The position numbers and the translations under genes are program-made. Under the pieces are notes generated by a model, which did no database searches, was not told where the DNA came from, and was given only the letters and a program-made list of their open reading frames with translations. This document shows, in pieces, positions 10,468-18,670 of a stretch of DNA of 64,000 bases (position 1 is the stretch's first letter; each line of letters starts with the position of its first letter). Origin of the DNA: Fontibacter flavus (lineage in GTDB: Bacteria > Bacteroidota > Bacteroidia > Cytophagales > Cyclobacteriaceae); NCBI RefSeq assembly GCF_042432905.1, contig NZ_JBHLWI010000038.1, forward strand, positions 68,954-132,953, written 5' to 3'.

Positions 10468-11334
10468 ATGAAGATATCCATACGTTTTTTCGATAACAGA
10501 GAGGTACGTGCCGTTTGGGATGATGAACATGCCAAATGGTGGTTTAGTGTCCTGGATATTGTTGGTGTGCTTAACGAGGAACCTGATTATACAAAAGTTA
10601 GAAACTATTGGAAATACCTAAAAGCCAAATTAAAGAAAGAAAAAAGTGAAGTGGTTAGTGTCACTACCCAGTTCAAGTTTCTTGCGCCTGATGGTAAAAA
10701 GCGTTTTGCTGATGTGCTGGATAGTGAAGGAGTTATAGCCCTGGCCAAAAATTTCCCTAACAACAGGGCAACTAAGTTTTTGGATTGGTTTCTATATAGC
10801 GATACCAGCATTGATGGGCAAAGTAAAAAGAAAGCCTACACCCTATTTGAAAGCAATTTGATTAACGAATTTGAAGTGGGCACTACCAAAGGGCTTCAAC
10901 AAATACACGCCTATCTGTTTGGGGGATTGTATGATTTTGCCGGACAAATAAGGGAGAAAAGCATTTCAAAAGGCGGTTATCGGTTTGTGTATGCCCAGCA
11001 TTTAAAGAGCACATTGCGAAAAATAGATGCTATGCCTCAAAGCACTCTGGAAGAGATCATTTCAAAATATGCTGAAATGAATAAGGCACATCCTTTTATG
11101 GAGGGTAATGGCAGAAGTACAAGGATTTGGCTGGATATGCTGCTTAAAAAACACTTAAAAAAATGTGTGGACTGGAGTAAAATCAAGAAAGAGAACTATA
11201 TGAACGCCATGATCATCAGCACGGTAGACAGTAGTGTCTTGATGCACTTGATCGAAGCGGCCCTTACCACCAAAATCAATGATCGGGATATGTTTATGAA
11301 GGGGATTGATTACTCTTATTATTACGAGGAATAA
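10468..11334 (+). CDS. BRO-N domain fused to a Fic domain (putative AMP transferase)
   Basis: 288 residues from MKISIRFFDNREVRAVWDDE (frame open to 10351, but homology begins here). Residues 1-110 resemble the BRO-N DNA-binding domain seen in phage antirepressors and DinD: WWFSVLDIVGVL, and DSEGVIALAKNFPNNRATKFLDW. Residues from about 115 form a Fic domain with GLQQIHAYLFGGLYDFAGQIR and the catalytic loop H208-PFMEGNGRSTR. Fic proteins usually transfer AMP to a target protein. No inhibitory S-x3-E-G helix is visible in this chain. The adjacent convergent Fic gene has one, but whether they interact is unknown. Confidence 0.75.
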   Translation: MKISIRFFDNREVRAVWDDEHAKWWFSVLDIVGVLNEEPDYTKVRNYWKYLKAKLKKEKSEVVSVTTQFKFLAPDGKKRFADVLDSEGVIALAKNFPNNRATKFLDWFLYSDTSIDGQSKKKAYTLFESNLINEFEVGTTKGLQQIHAYLFGGLYDFAGQIREKSISKGGYRFVYAQHLKSTLRKIDAMPQSTLEEIISKYAEMNKAHPFMEGNGRSTRIWLDMLLKKHLKKCVDWSKIKKENYMNAMIISTVDSSVLMHLIEAALTTKINDRDMFMKGIDYSYYYEE

Positions 11335-11514
11335 GAATTAAAACCATTGTGAACAAAATCAGGGTCTGTTGATTTTGAAGAAAGTTTTCAATGAAATTAT
11401 TTTGAGTTCTCCTTCAATTGACTTCATTAAAATACATGATAGGTTAAAATGAATAACACTGTATTTCTACCTGAAAATGTTTTCTTAGCCGATTATCGAA
11501 GAACTCCTGTTTTT

Positions 11515-12300
11515 CTATCCATTTAAAACAGAAGATGGAAGCATCAATAAAAAAGCAAGCGCATTTTTATAATCCAACATAGGGTACTCTAATCCTAAAA
11601 GTCTGATGTTTGAGTAGTAGGTTTGATGTTGGTCGTAATACATTTTTTCACTTTGCACATACCAGGCCTTATCGCCTAATTTTTCTGCTAAAAACCATTT
11701 TTCTATTAATCTGGCACTTCTGCCGTTTCCATCATTCCAAGGATGTATTTTGACAAAAACCAAATGAATCATGGAGGCATAAAAAAAAGCTTCTTCGATA
11801 GACATTTCTGTTTTGAGTAGTAGCGTCAAATCGGTATAAAACTTTTCCATTTCTGCCTCTAATTCAAAAGGTGAGGCCGCTACATATTCAATACTGCCAT
11901 CAGGAGTGGAGACATACATGTTTTGTGTGCGGTACGTTCCCTGCCTGTTTTTAGTAAGGATATTTTTGCTGAGCAATGAATGGGCTTGGGTAATGGTTTC
12001 CTTATTGAGCTCCTTGACCTTTGCAAAGGTGTAGGCGTCGTACAGGTCATCTATTTTTCTAGTGTAATCTGGTGAAAACTCAATGCCGAATTTCTTGTGT
12101 TTAACGTAACTATCCAATTCTATAGCCTCTCCTTCTATTTTGCTACTGTATACGGAGGATACAGAGGTGTAAAAACTAAAGCTATCTGTTGAGATTTCGG
12201 CGTCTTTCAATGCTTCAAAAGCATGATTTAAACCTTTCGGCGCTTTTTCCAAGTACTCTGAAAGTAAATCATTGCTTAGAATTAGTAGTTGTTTGTTCAT
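11515..12300 (-). CDS. Fic/DOC family protein with N-terminal inhibitory helix
   Basis: 261 residues. The catalytic motif is H186-PWNDGNGR-194, the full Fic signature HxFx(D/E)GNGR except for Trp in place of Phe. The autoinhibitory motif (S/T)xxxE(G/N) is S52-SKI-E56-G57, so this is a class II Fic enzyme whose Glu blocks ATP binding until released. It likely adenylylates another protein. It lies just outside the proposed island, convergent with the BRO-Fic gene, and its start is about 110 bp from the left tRNA fragment. Confidence 0.85.
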   Translation of the reverse strand: MNKQLLILSNDLLSEYLEKAPKGLNHAFEALKDAEISTDSFSFYTSVSSVYSSKIEGEAIELDSYVKHKKFGIEFSPDYTRKIDDLYDAYTFAKVKELNKETITQAHSLLSKNILTKNRQGTYRTQNMYVSTPDGSIEYVAASPFELEAEMEKFYTDLTLLLKTEMSIEEAFFYASMIHLVFVKIHPWNDGNGRSARLIEKWFLAEKLGDKAWYVQSEKMYYDQHQTYYSNIRLLGLEYPMLDYKNALAFLLMLPSSVLNG

Positions 12301-12379
12301 CTCTATTACAGCTCAATAAAAAACTAAGTTAGTCAACTATTGTATTGAAAAAAATAAATGGTTTCTAGAGTTGTCTAAA

Positions 12380-12411
12380 ACAAAAAAACCTTGCATTTCT
12401 GCAAGGCTTTC
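12380..12411 (-). terminator. Rho-independent terminator, probably the original terminator of tRNA-Asn
   Basis: Read on the minus strand, a 7-bp stem (GCCTTGC/GCAAGG type) with a short loop is followed by a run of seven T and then GTTTT. It directly follows the 9-bp acceptor fragment at 12412-12420, the spacing seen for tRNA genes with their own terminators. It also could end transcription of the 12524-15583 genes. Confidence 0.65.
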
Positions 12412-12420
12412 GCTCCCCCT
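12412..12420 (-). other. Candidate att site: orphan 3' acceptor strand of tRNA-Asn
   Basis: GCTCCCCCT on the plus strand is identical to 40728-40736, the acceptor 3' strand plus discriminator base of the intact tRNA-Asn. In both places the plus-strand context before it is an A-rich run then a hairpin containing TTTCTG. A 9-bp match alone is weak. The matching position next to a terminator makes a 28,316-bp island between the two copies plausible. Confidence 0.55.
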
Positions 12421-12523
12421 ATCAACGATAGTTGCAACCGGAGTAGGGTATACTTGATACTTAAAGATGTTTAAAATCAATCACTTAATTATTTTATTCA
12501 GCCAAAATGACATAGGTTTTATT

Positions 12524-13354
12524 TTAGATTCTATTTTGAATTTCTAAAATATCAATATTTAAATAATCGTTTATTTCTGGGATTTCAATCTTTAAACCAT
12601 TATTGTTATCAATCTTGTTTTGCGTTATTGTTCTAAATGTCATATTCCATTCCAGTACATTGATATCATATAGATATGTTTTAACATCTTGAGGGAATTC
12701 TTCTGTATTTTCAATAAAAGTAGAGTCCTCATTATTGAAAACTAGTACTTTTTTTAGAATTAAAATAGCGCTTAACTTTTCTCTTTCAAAAAGAATAAGT
12801 GATTTATTTTGTGTTAGATAGGTTAATTTAATTCTTCGGTTTTTTTCTATTAGGGATTCAAAAATCAATTTTTTTGGAATTTGAATTAAAACTAATTCTC
12901 CACCAATATTTCCAAAGTATAGGTTAGAATCTTTTTTTATGTATCCCATGGAAACCATAAAAATCCCATGTGAATAGGCAAATGCCCTTGCAAAAGAAGA
13001 AAAACTTGTAGTTGAAATAATAACCCCAATTACGTTTGACGTTCCATTGATATAAGTATTTTTACTTATTTCAGGTATTGTGAATTTATTTGGGAGATTT
13101 TGTTTGATATCATTTAATACTCCATAGAAATTTCGAATAATTTCTATGCCAATGGGTCTTTTTGAACTGTAGAATTTTGCCTCTGTAACTAACGTTATTG
13201 GGTAACTGAATACTTGGGTAAATTTAGAAACTCCGATGGCATCTATTTGGTGAGTTGTTCCACGGCCTTTCACTTTATTAGTTGGGTTTATTGACGTATA
13301 TCCATATATATTCAATAACTGATTTACATATTTTTCAAAATCTTTTGAAGTCAT
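12524..13354 (-). CDS. Mrr-like restriction endonuclease (PD-(D/E)xK fold)
   Basis: 276 residues. The N-terminal 100 residues fit an Mrr-type nuclease: MTSKDFEKYVNQLLNIYGY (helix at the start of the fold), then HQIDAIGVSKF with the metal-binding Asp, PITLVTEAKFYSSKRPIG with the E-x-K pair, and IEIIRNFYGVLND. The C-terminal 170 residues are AT-rich in coding sequence and match nothing I know; they could recognise the target. Mrr-type proteins are type IV enzymes that cut modified DNA, or effectors of other defence systems. It is the last gene of a minus-strand cluster with a DUF2971 gene 14 bp upstream. Confidence 0.65.
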   Translation of the reverse strand: MTSKDFEKYVNQLLNIYGYTSINPTNKVKGRGTTHQIDAIGVSKFTQVFSYPITLVTEAKFYSSKRPIGIEIIRNFYGVLNDIKQNLPNKFTIPEISKNTYINGTSNVIGVIISTTSFSSFARAFAYSHGIFMVSMGYIKKDSNLYFGNIGGELVLIQIPKKLIFESLIEKNRRIKLTYLTQNKSLILFEREKLSAILILKKVLVFNNEDSTFIENTEEFPQDVKTYLYDINVLEWNMTFRTITQNKIDNNNGLKIEIPEINDYLNIDILEIQNRI

Positions 13355-13368
13355 GAGAAATTTAATAA

Positions 13369-14133
13369 TTAGTCAATTCTAATAATGTATTTATTCTTTT
13401 TAAAATAAGTAGATTGCGTTATCTGGCTCGGTCGAAACCCGTAATCATTTTCAAGTTTTAATTTATGCGTTTTAAACTCGTTGTAGTCCATTCCAGGGTC
13501 AAACCTGATTGAAGTGATTAACTCTAATGGATTAATTTTCAACCGACATAATTTTTTATCTACAGAATCAATTAGAGAACTATCAGGAATACTAAATAAC
13601 CGAACTTCATTTTCATAAGCATAGGATTTTCTCTTGAATAGAAGTGTTTCAATGTGTTTTACATTTGGAATAGTGTCCTTAACTGAATCAATAATTCGAG
13701 GGTCTTTTGGTAGTTTATCTATTTCGTGTTTCCATTTATAATCCATTAAACCATAGTAAAACTCTCCAGGATTATTCTTGCTAATTGTTATTAACTTATC
13801 AAGTTTAGTAGTAATACGTACTCCCATGTGTCTTTTTACTTCGCCATTATCATCTGCTTTTGTGGTGTAAATCTTCCAAATCCCATATGAATCCCCTTCA
13901 TAACTCCAGCATTGAGAAAAAATTCTTTCTTTTGCAGGATTTTGAAAAGGTTTACCGTTTTTTATTAATCTTGAGTTAAAAATAAGGTTTTCAAGAGGGT
14001 CTTCCCACTTATCAGGGTTTACAAATACTAATTCATTATTGTCTAGAAGTTTATAAAATCTATCTAAAAGCTCTATTCGGTGGATATAGGGCTTATCGAT
14101 TAATTTCTTATTTAATTCGCCTACCAGTTTCAT
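13369..14133 (-). CDS. DUF2971 domain protein
   Basis: 254 residues. It follows the DUF2971 pattern: YKLLDNNELVFVNPDKWEDPLENLI near residue 28, SQCWSYEGDSYGIWKIYT, then KRKSYAYENEVRLFSI near residue 190 and a C-terminal INPLELITSIRFDPGMDY. The W-E-D-P, W-x3-E/D-S and E-x-E-x-R-L residues are the family hallmark. DUF2971 proteins recur in phage-defence and mobile regions, but the biochemical role is not established. It is 14 bp upstream of the Mrr-like gene and about 70 bp downstream of the 459-residue unknown gene. Confidence 0.75.
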   Translation of the reverse strand: MKLVGELNKKLIDKPYIHRIELLDRFYKLLDNNELVFVNPDKWEDPLENLIFNSRLIKNGKPFQNPAKERIFSQCWSYEGDSYGIWKIYTTKADDNGEVKRHMGVRITTKLDKLITISKNNPGEFYYGLMDYKWKHEIDKLPKDPRIIDSVKDTIPNVKHIETLLFKRKSYAYENEVRLFSIPDSSLIDSVDKKLCRLKINPLELITSIRFDPGMDYNEFKTHKLKLENDYGFRPSQITQSTYFKKNKYIIRID

Positions 14134-14203
14134 TTTATTTAATCAATTATTTGTTATTCTTCTGGATGAAGATAAATGACATTATTTTAAATCAATTTTA
14201 TAT

Positions 14204-15583
14204 TCAACTATTAAAATCATCATACTTAAGCGTCAAGAATGTCCGGGCTATGTTACTAGGGAGGATATTATCATAAAAAATTTTAGATAAAATCCCTCCA
14301 GATAAAAAAGTTTCTATTTCCAAAGACGGAATAGTAAACATGATTCTTTTTTTGTTTATAATAAATATCTCCTCTTGTCTTGGCATGCCTTTAAGCATTT
14401 TATTTGCTTCTTTTTGGTTTACCCATCTTGTTTTTAAACCTAAAGAATTAAAGAGTCCAATTAGTTTATCAAGGTTTAACCCCATAATTATTTTTACCTT
14501 TCCCGTTAATACTTCTATTATGAATTCAGGAGGGAAAGGTTTCAAAAAAAGGGGCTGAGAGACATTATTAGTGATAGTAAGCCAGTCAATTAATATGAAA
14601 TTTTCAGTCTCTTTTTCTAATAAGTGTTTAATTACAAAAGGAGCCATACTCCTACCTTCATTTTGATACATTCCAATATGTAAACAGTGTTCAATTACTT
14701 CATAAGAATATAAATTGGAAGATAAATCTTTATAAAGTTTGTTTAAAGCTAAATGATATCCTTCTGTTTTGATATTTGGTGTTTTAATTACGATAGGTTC
14801 ATTAGTTGTAGGGTCAATACCTTTATCAGTATTTATAATTTCAATAATCTTTTCGGTTCTTTCTTTTTGACGATTCATCCTTAAAGCTTGCTTCAAAACA
14901 TTTTCATCAAATCTATTCTTTAAAATTTCTTCATTTATAGGTTGTTTTTTGAGTCTTAATTCTTCAAAAAATAGATTAATTTGTTCATTAACTTTACCTT
15001 CTTTAAGCTCCATCAATCCAACTAAATTACTTTGTTTTATTAATAGGTCCCCAATTTGGACAAAATGTGTTAAGTCAGAAATTAAAGCAAAATTAAGTGG
15101 CGACTTATTAATTTCCTCAGCCACTTTGATAGCATGTTGAATATTAGAAGAAGCCAGAAACTTTTGAGAATAAGAAGAGTTAAAAAGTCTCCTTGCAATA
15201 TGTATTTCTCCACCTATCATTTGCCAAGCAATAGAATCAGCAATATGAGACAGATTAGAAATTCTTTGTTTAATTACTTTAATTTCAATTTCTGTATTCT
15301 CTGAATCAGATTTATTTTTTTGTCTCCTAAACTCTTTAAGACTAATATTTCTTTCTTGCAATAAGTTTTGATAATAGAGAACTTCTACTATTAGTTTTTC
15401 TTGAGCTTTTTTAAACCCTTCATGAACTTTTGAAACAAATTCATTCTGAAATTCTTTATCAAACAATTTAGGATTGTTTAAACTATTATGATTTACATTC
15501 AATGAGTTTATTGCATTGCTAAATGCTAAGTCAGCTATATCTTTTAAAGTATTTCGGAATTCTTCAATTGATTTCATAGTCAA
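14204..15583 (-). CDS. Unknown 459-residue island protein
   Basis: I do not recognise this protein. The first 130 residues are mainly helical and charged, with a likely coiled coil around FKKAQEKLIVEVLYYQNLLQ. A central part (residues 130-290) is also helical. The C-terminal third is more mixed: FVIKHLLEKETENFILIDW, then a beta-rich stretch IIMGLNLDKLIGLFNSLG and EEIFIINKKRIMFTIP. No nuclease, ATPase or membrane signature is visible. It is the first gene of a same-strand group with DUF2971 and Mrr-like genes, so a role as sensor or partner in that group is possible. GC content is low (about one third in counted stretches). Confidence 0.55.
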   Translation of the reverse strand: MTMKSIEEFRNTLKDIADLAFSNAINSLNVNHNSLNNPKLFDKEFQNEFVSKVHEGFKKAQEKLIVEVLYYQNLLQERNISLKEFRRQKNKSDSENTEIEIKVIKQRISNLSHIADSIAWQMIGGEIHIARRLFNSSYSQKFLASSNIQHAIKVAEEINKSPLNFALISDLTHFVQIGDLLIKQSNLVGLMELKEGKVNEQINLFFEELRLKKQPINEEILKNRFDENVLKQALRMNRQKERTEKIIEIINTDKGIDPTTNEPIVIKTPNIKTEGYHLALNKLYKDLSSNLYSYEVIEHCLHIGMYQNEGRSMAPFVIKHLLEKETENFILIDWLTITNNVSQPLFLKPFPPEFIIEVLTGKVKIIMGLNLDKLIGLFNSLGLKTRWVNQKEANKMLKGMPRQEEIFIINKKRIMFTIPSLEIETFLSGGILSKIFYDNILPSNIARTFLTLKYDDFNS

Positions 15584-15735
15584 TGTTTTTAAAGGAGAAT
15601 TTCAATAGTAATTAATACGTTGAAGGTTTTTAAAAAAAACTAGATGATAGCAAAAAAAGGTTGGATGAAATTTTAAATAAACTATAATAAGGGCTTAAAA
15701 ATTGATTAAATACCAACTAATTTAAAATCCAAATA

Positions 15736-16008
15736 TCAAACAAACTCCCAATTCCCCCTTCCTGCTGCCTTCCTTACACCTCCTGTGCCTCCAGATAATC
15801 TTCCCCTCAGAATATGTTTCCATTCAGGAGAATTAGCACCACTATTACAGCTATCAAAACATTTAAATTCATCATCACACAAATCTTGAAACTGTGATTT
15901 AGTCATTTCATAAATCTCTGTCAGGTTATGAACTCCTCTTGGAATAAATGAAAATCTGGATTCCCCCAATTGTCTACTGAATTCTTTTTCTAACTCTCTG
16001 CGTGGCAT
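15736..16008 (-). CDS. Small hypothetical protein, possible winged-helix type
   Basis: 90 residues: a basic N-terminus (MPRRELEKEFSRQLGESRF), then NLTEIYEMTKSQFQDLCDDEF, a Cys-containing segment and a Gly/Arg-rich tail ending GRGNWEFV. The ending resembles the wing of small winged-helix domains linked to restriction genes, but I cannot confirm this. It lies upstream of the unknown 459-residue gene on the same strand with a 150-bp gap. Function unknown. Confidence 0.45.
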   Translation of the reverse strand: MPRRELEKEFSRQLGESRFSFIPRGVHNLTEIYEMTKSQFQDLCDDEFKCFDSCNSGANSPEWKHILRGRLSGGTGGVRKAAGRGNWEFV

Positions 16009-16119
16009 AATCTATCGTTTACATAATTATAAAAATTGAAAGTTACTTTTGCAAATCTTGGTTATCATTGAGAATCCTATTTCCCAATTTCCCATAAAAA
16101 ATTTTAAAAATTTTTTGAA

Positions 16120-16460
16120 CGGAATTATGGGGGTTCTTAGAACACCAAGATTTTCCCTAGGAGAGCGGGGATACAGGGCTCCAGGACCCCGGGGGGGACC
16201 GCTGATATTAAATCTTACCGGCAAAATCACCTCCTTTACATAAAAGTAAGTAAAAATAATGTCGACTCAGGTCCACACCGGTGGGACCTTCAGACCAGAT
16301 TCTTACTGGCAACGATAAATAGCTGGGAGGAATGTGGACTTGAGTCGACCCTGGGAGGTCCATGGGTGAGAATTCAACTGGCAAGTTGAAAGGACTTTTG
16401 CCAGTAATATTTTTTTCTAGCGAATGCGCCCGGAGCATTTTTTAGCGCAATTCTGCATGC
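16120..16460. other. Highly structured non-coding segment (candidate ncRNA or recombination site)
   Basis: This gene-free segment is GC-richer than its flanks and full of inverted repeats. A 17-bp stem with one G/A mismatch joins 16261-16277 (starting GTCGACTCAGG) to 16333-16349. Within its loop TTACTGGCAA (16303-16312) pairs with TTGCCAGTAA outside it (16398-16407), a pseudoknot-type arrangement if RNA. A third hairpin is CAACT-ggca-AGTTG (16375-16388). The CTGGCAA core occurs in three of these arms, with a variant TTACCGGCAA near 16215. It precedes the resolvase gene by about 150 bp. It could be a structured RNA, a resolution site or an element end. Confidence 0.5.
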
Positions 16461-16612
16461 TTGTCTAGTATATTTCTCAGCCATCTCACCATTATGTTTT
16501 CATTTATATCAAGGTTAAATTAAACGCTGATAAAGAGCTAATTAGATGCTGAAACAGGCGGCATATTGAGGATTTGGCTGTATTTTTATTCTTACATTTT
16601 AACGACAACAAA

Positions 16613-17230
16613 ATGAAGGTAAAGTATAACAGGGTTTCGACCTTAAGCCAAACAGGAGACCGATTTCAAGCAGACACCGAACTATACGACCTCACTTTAA
16701 TGGACAAGGTATCAGGAACCATAAAGTTCAAAGAACGTCCAAAGGCAAAAGAACTAATTTCATTGGTTGAATCTGGTAAAGTCAAAGAATTGGTAGTCGA
16801 AGAACAATCACGACTAGGCAGAAATACGGGTGATGTCATCCAAACTTTGGAGTGGTTGGACAAATATGAGGTCAATGTGGTCGTGAGAAATCTTGGCATC
16901 CAATCTAGACCTCAGGGTAAAAAGAATCCAATATGGAAAATGATTTCGGCAGTGATGTCTTCCCTTTATGAACTGGAACTAGAAAACATTAAGGAACGAA
17001 CTAAAACAGGTCGGATGATTTATGTACAGAAAGGAGGAGTGTTGGGGAGACCAGTTGGGAGTAATGAAACCGAAAAACACTTCCTTGAAAAAGAAGGAAC
17101 TACATCCATTATACGATACCTTCATCGAGGTATGACCATTAGAGAAATTGCTAAATTAACCAACTCTTCGACCCGAACAGTGGTGAAGGTCAAAAAATTG
17201 GCCACCAAACATCAACTATTAACTCAATGA
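16613..17230 (+). CDS. Small serine recombinase (resolvase/invertase type)
   Basis: 205 residues from MKVKYNRVSTLSQTGDRF; the frame is open to 16574 but the catalytic motif lies right after this Met. The serine of YNRVST is the nucleophile, followed by VEEQSRLGRNTGDVIQTLEWL, the conserved resolvase segment, and a long helix YELELENIKERTKTGR. The C-terminal GMTIREIAKLTNSSTRTVVKVKKLA is a helix-turn-helix DNA-binding domain. It may resolve or invert DNA of the island, perhaps acting at the structured segment upstream. It is not the integrase, which is the large recombinase at 39.2 kb. Confidence 0.85.
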   Translation: MKVKYNRVSTLSQTGDRFQADTELYDLTLMDKVSGTIKFKERPKAKELISLVESGKVKELVVEEQSRLGRNTGDVIQTLEWLDKYEVNVVVRNLGIQSRPQGKKNPIWKMISAVMSSLYELELENIKERTKTGRMIYVQKGGVLGRPVGSNETEKHFLEKEGTTSIIRYLHRGMTIREIAKLTNSSTRTVVKVKKLATKHQLLTQ

Positions 17231-17233
17231 ACC

Positions 17234-17458
17234 ATGGATTCTATCAATTTCATAGCAAACTACAACCAATACCTAGATGAACTCTCGGATGTCATACGGG
17301 AGGAACACAAACATGTGTTGCAGGTACTTCGAAATAAAGACCCCCATGATATAGTAACCCCCGAGAGGTGGTTTTCTAGTGAAATCGAAGCCAGAGGATT
17401 GGTATGGGTGATGTTTTTGAACCAATTAAAAAAAACCAAGACTATTTCAGCCAAGTGA
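17234..17458 (+). CDS. Hypothetical protein downstream of resolvase
   Basis: 74 residues (MDSINFIANYNQYLDELSDV...), acidic and helical, starting three bases after the resolvase stop, so very likely cotranscribed. No family recognised. A strong terminator follows at 17499-17523, marking the end of this two-gene unit. Confidence 0.55.
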   Translation: MDSINFIANYNQYLDELSDVIREEHKHVLQVLRNKDPHDIVTPERWFSSEIEARGLVWVMFLNQLKKTKTISAK

Positions 17459-17498
17459 CAATCCCTTACAAAGAATTATGGAATACAATATGAATAGG

Positions 17499-17523
17499 AA
17501 AACACCCCTGAGGGTGTTTTTTT
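17499..17523 (+). terminator. Rho-independent terminator of the resolvase operon
   Basis: The stem AACACCC/GGGTGTT with a four-base loop is followed by a run of T. It sits 40 bp after the 74-residue gene. Confidence 0.8.
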
Positions 17524-17602
17524 GTGGGATTTGAGTGTTCTTAATGGTTTTAGGATGTAATGAAATATATCCGACAAAAAATATCTTCAAATCACCAATT
17601 AT

Positions 17603-18043
17603 TTACGACAAAAACTCAAATAATCGTTCTATATCCATGTTGGCATAGACTTCAATTTCAGGCAATACATCATGTTTCTTTTTTATTGATATTAAGTTTT
17701 CAACTTCACTCCTTTTCAAAATTAAGTCTCCGAAATATATCATAGGAAGTGACTCAATAGAGTTGGAATTCCTTAAGATTGCCAGTTGATTTTCGATTAC
17801 ATGTTTCCGGGAGTAGAAGTTCTGAAGGGAATTTCCATTGACATCATTCCTTAAGTTATTATAGAATTCAAGAACTGAATTTAACCTTGCTCTAGTTGAT
17901 TCCCGACCTAGACGTGCATAAAAACTTTTATCCTCTTTACTGGCCTGATGGGTGTAGTAAAGGTATTGGTAAATCAACCATTCTAGGCTCCTTTCATTCC
18001 TGAGGTTATCACCAAAAATGTACTGATACTTCTCAATGTCCAT
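17603..18043 (-). CDS. Hypothetical protein, third gene of an RHH operon
   Basis: 146 residues, mostly helical: MDIEKYQYIFGDNLRNERSLEWLIYQYLYYTHQ, then a region rich in charged residues (SRKHVIENQLAILRNSN), ending ANMDIERLFEFLS. No known motif. It lies about 50 bp downstream of the 74-residue gene and is probably part of the same minus-strand unit headed by a ribbon-helix-helix protein, divergent from the HTH gene at 18671. Function unknown. Confidence 0.5.
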   Translation of the reverse strand: MDIEKYQYIFGDNLRNERSLEWLIYQYLYYTHQASKEDKSFYARLGRESTRARLNSVLEFYNNLRNDVNGNSLQNFYSRKHVIENQLAILRNSNSIESLPMIYFGDLILKRSEVENLISIKKKHDVLPEIEVYANMDIERLFEFLS

Positions 18044-18094
18044 ATAATTCCTTTTTGGCTAATTTGAAGCCAATTAGGAAATCATGCTGCATCT

Positions 18095-18319
18095 TTAGTA
18101 AGTTTTTTTTGTGTAAAGAGCCGTCATAATTATCCTAGCGATGAAGTTCTGAAATTCTGATGAGGAGCAGTGAAGATGGATGTCATCTTCCCTGTCAGGG
18201 TCGATATCCAAATCATTTAATATTTTCCGCCCTATCTTTAATTCATGAGGTGTTAAAAATACCCCTACATCGCTTATAAATTCATTAATATCTAAATAAT
18301 CAAAATTTTCATCTTCCAT
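18095..18319 (-). CDS. Hypothetical acidic protein next to an RHH regulator
   Basis: 74 residues, strongly acidic (MEDENFDYLDINEFISDVG), with HELKIGRKILNDLDIDPDREDD in the middle. Its start overlaps the end of the RHH gene by 11 bp, so the two are translationally coupled. The pairing suggests a regulator with a small partner, as in toxin-antitoxin or plasmid control modules, but no toxin motif is visible. Confidence 0.5.
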   Translation of the reverse strand: MEDENFDYLDINEFISDVGVFLTPHELKIGRKILNDLDIDPDREDDIHLHCSSSEFQNFIARIIMTALYTKKTY

Positions 18320-18470
18320 CGTGATTAATTTTTTTAAAATAATGGTTTATTGATTTTCTCACCAATTCCGATTTGGTTGTATTCTCCTTCTCTATGTAAT
18401 CATGTATTAATTTTTCTTGTCTTGAGGTGATTCTTACACGTAAGGGAATGTCTTTGATGTTTTGGTTCAT
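18309..18470 (-). CDS. Ribbon-helix-helix (CopG/Arc-type) regulator
   Basis: 53 residues read directly from the minus strand. The core IPLRVRITSRQEKLIHDYIE plus NTTKSELVRKSINHYFKK is a strand followed by two helices, the Arc/CopG DNA-binding fold. The arginines in the strand would contact DNA as a dimer. It heads a three-gene minus unit and overlaps the next gene by 11 bp. It likely represses its own promoter in the AT-rich 18471-18670 gap and possibly the divergent HTH gene. Confidence 0.7.
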   Translation of the reverse strand: MNQNIKDIPLRVRITSRQEKLIHDYIEKENTTKSELVRKSINHYFKKINHDGR

Positions 18471-18670
18471 ATTTATAAATATCTGATGTATTCCAAAAAG
18501 TCATATTGTATAAAAATAAAAATGTTATACCGTTAAAAACCATTACATGAAATTAAATTCTGTTTGAATTTCTTTTTACGACTTTTTTTCGATATATTAT
18601 TTAAACCCCGAAATCTAAAAAAACACCAAAGGATGGGGTTCACTTTGGTTCAATTAAAATTATATGAATC

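Noticed and set aside
12421..12460. Further tRNA sequence after the left 9-bp fragment
   Set aside because: The following bases form a small CTATC/GATAG hairpin but no T-loop; identity to the tRNA stops after 9 bp.
16027..16438. Open frames on both strands across the structured segment
   Set aside because: They mirror each other, are rich in Pro/Gly/Arg and have no protein-like pattern; the palindromes explain the open frames.
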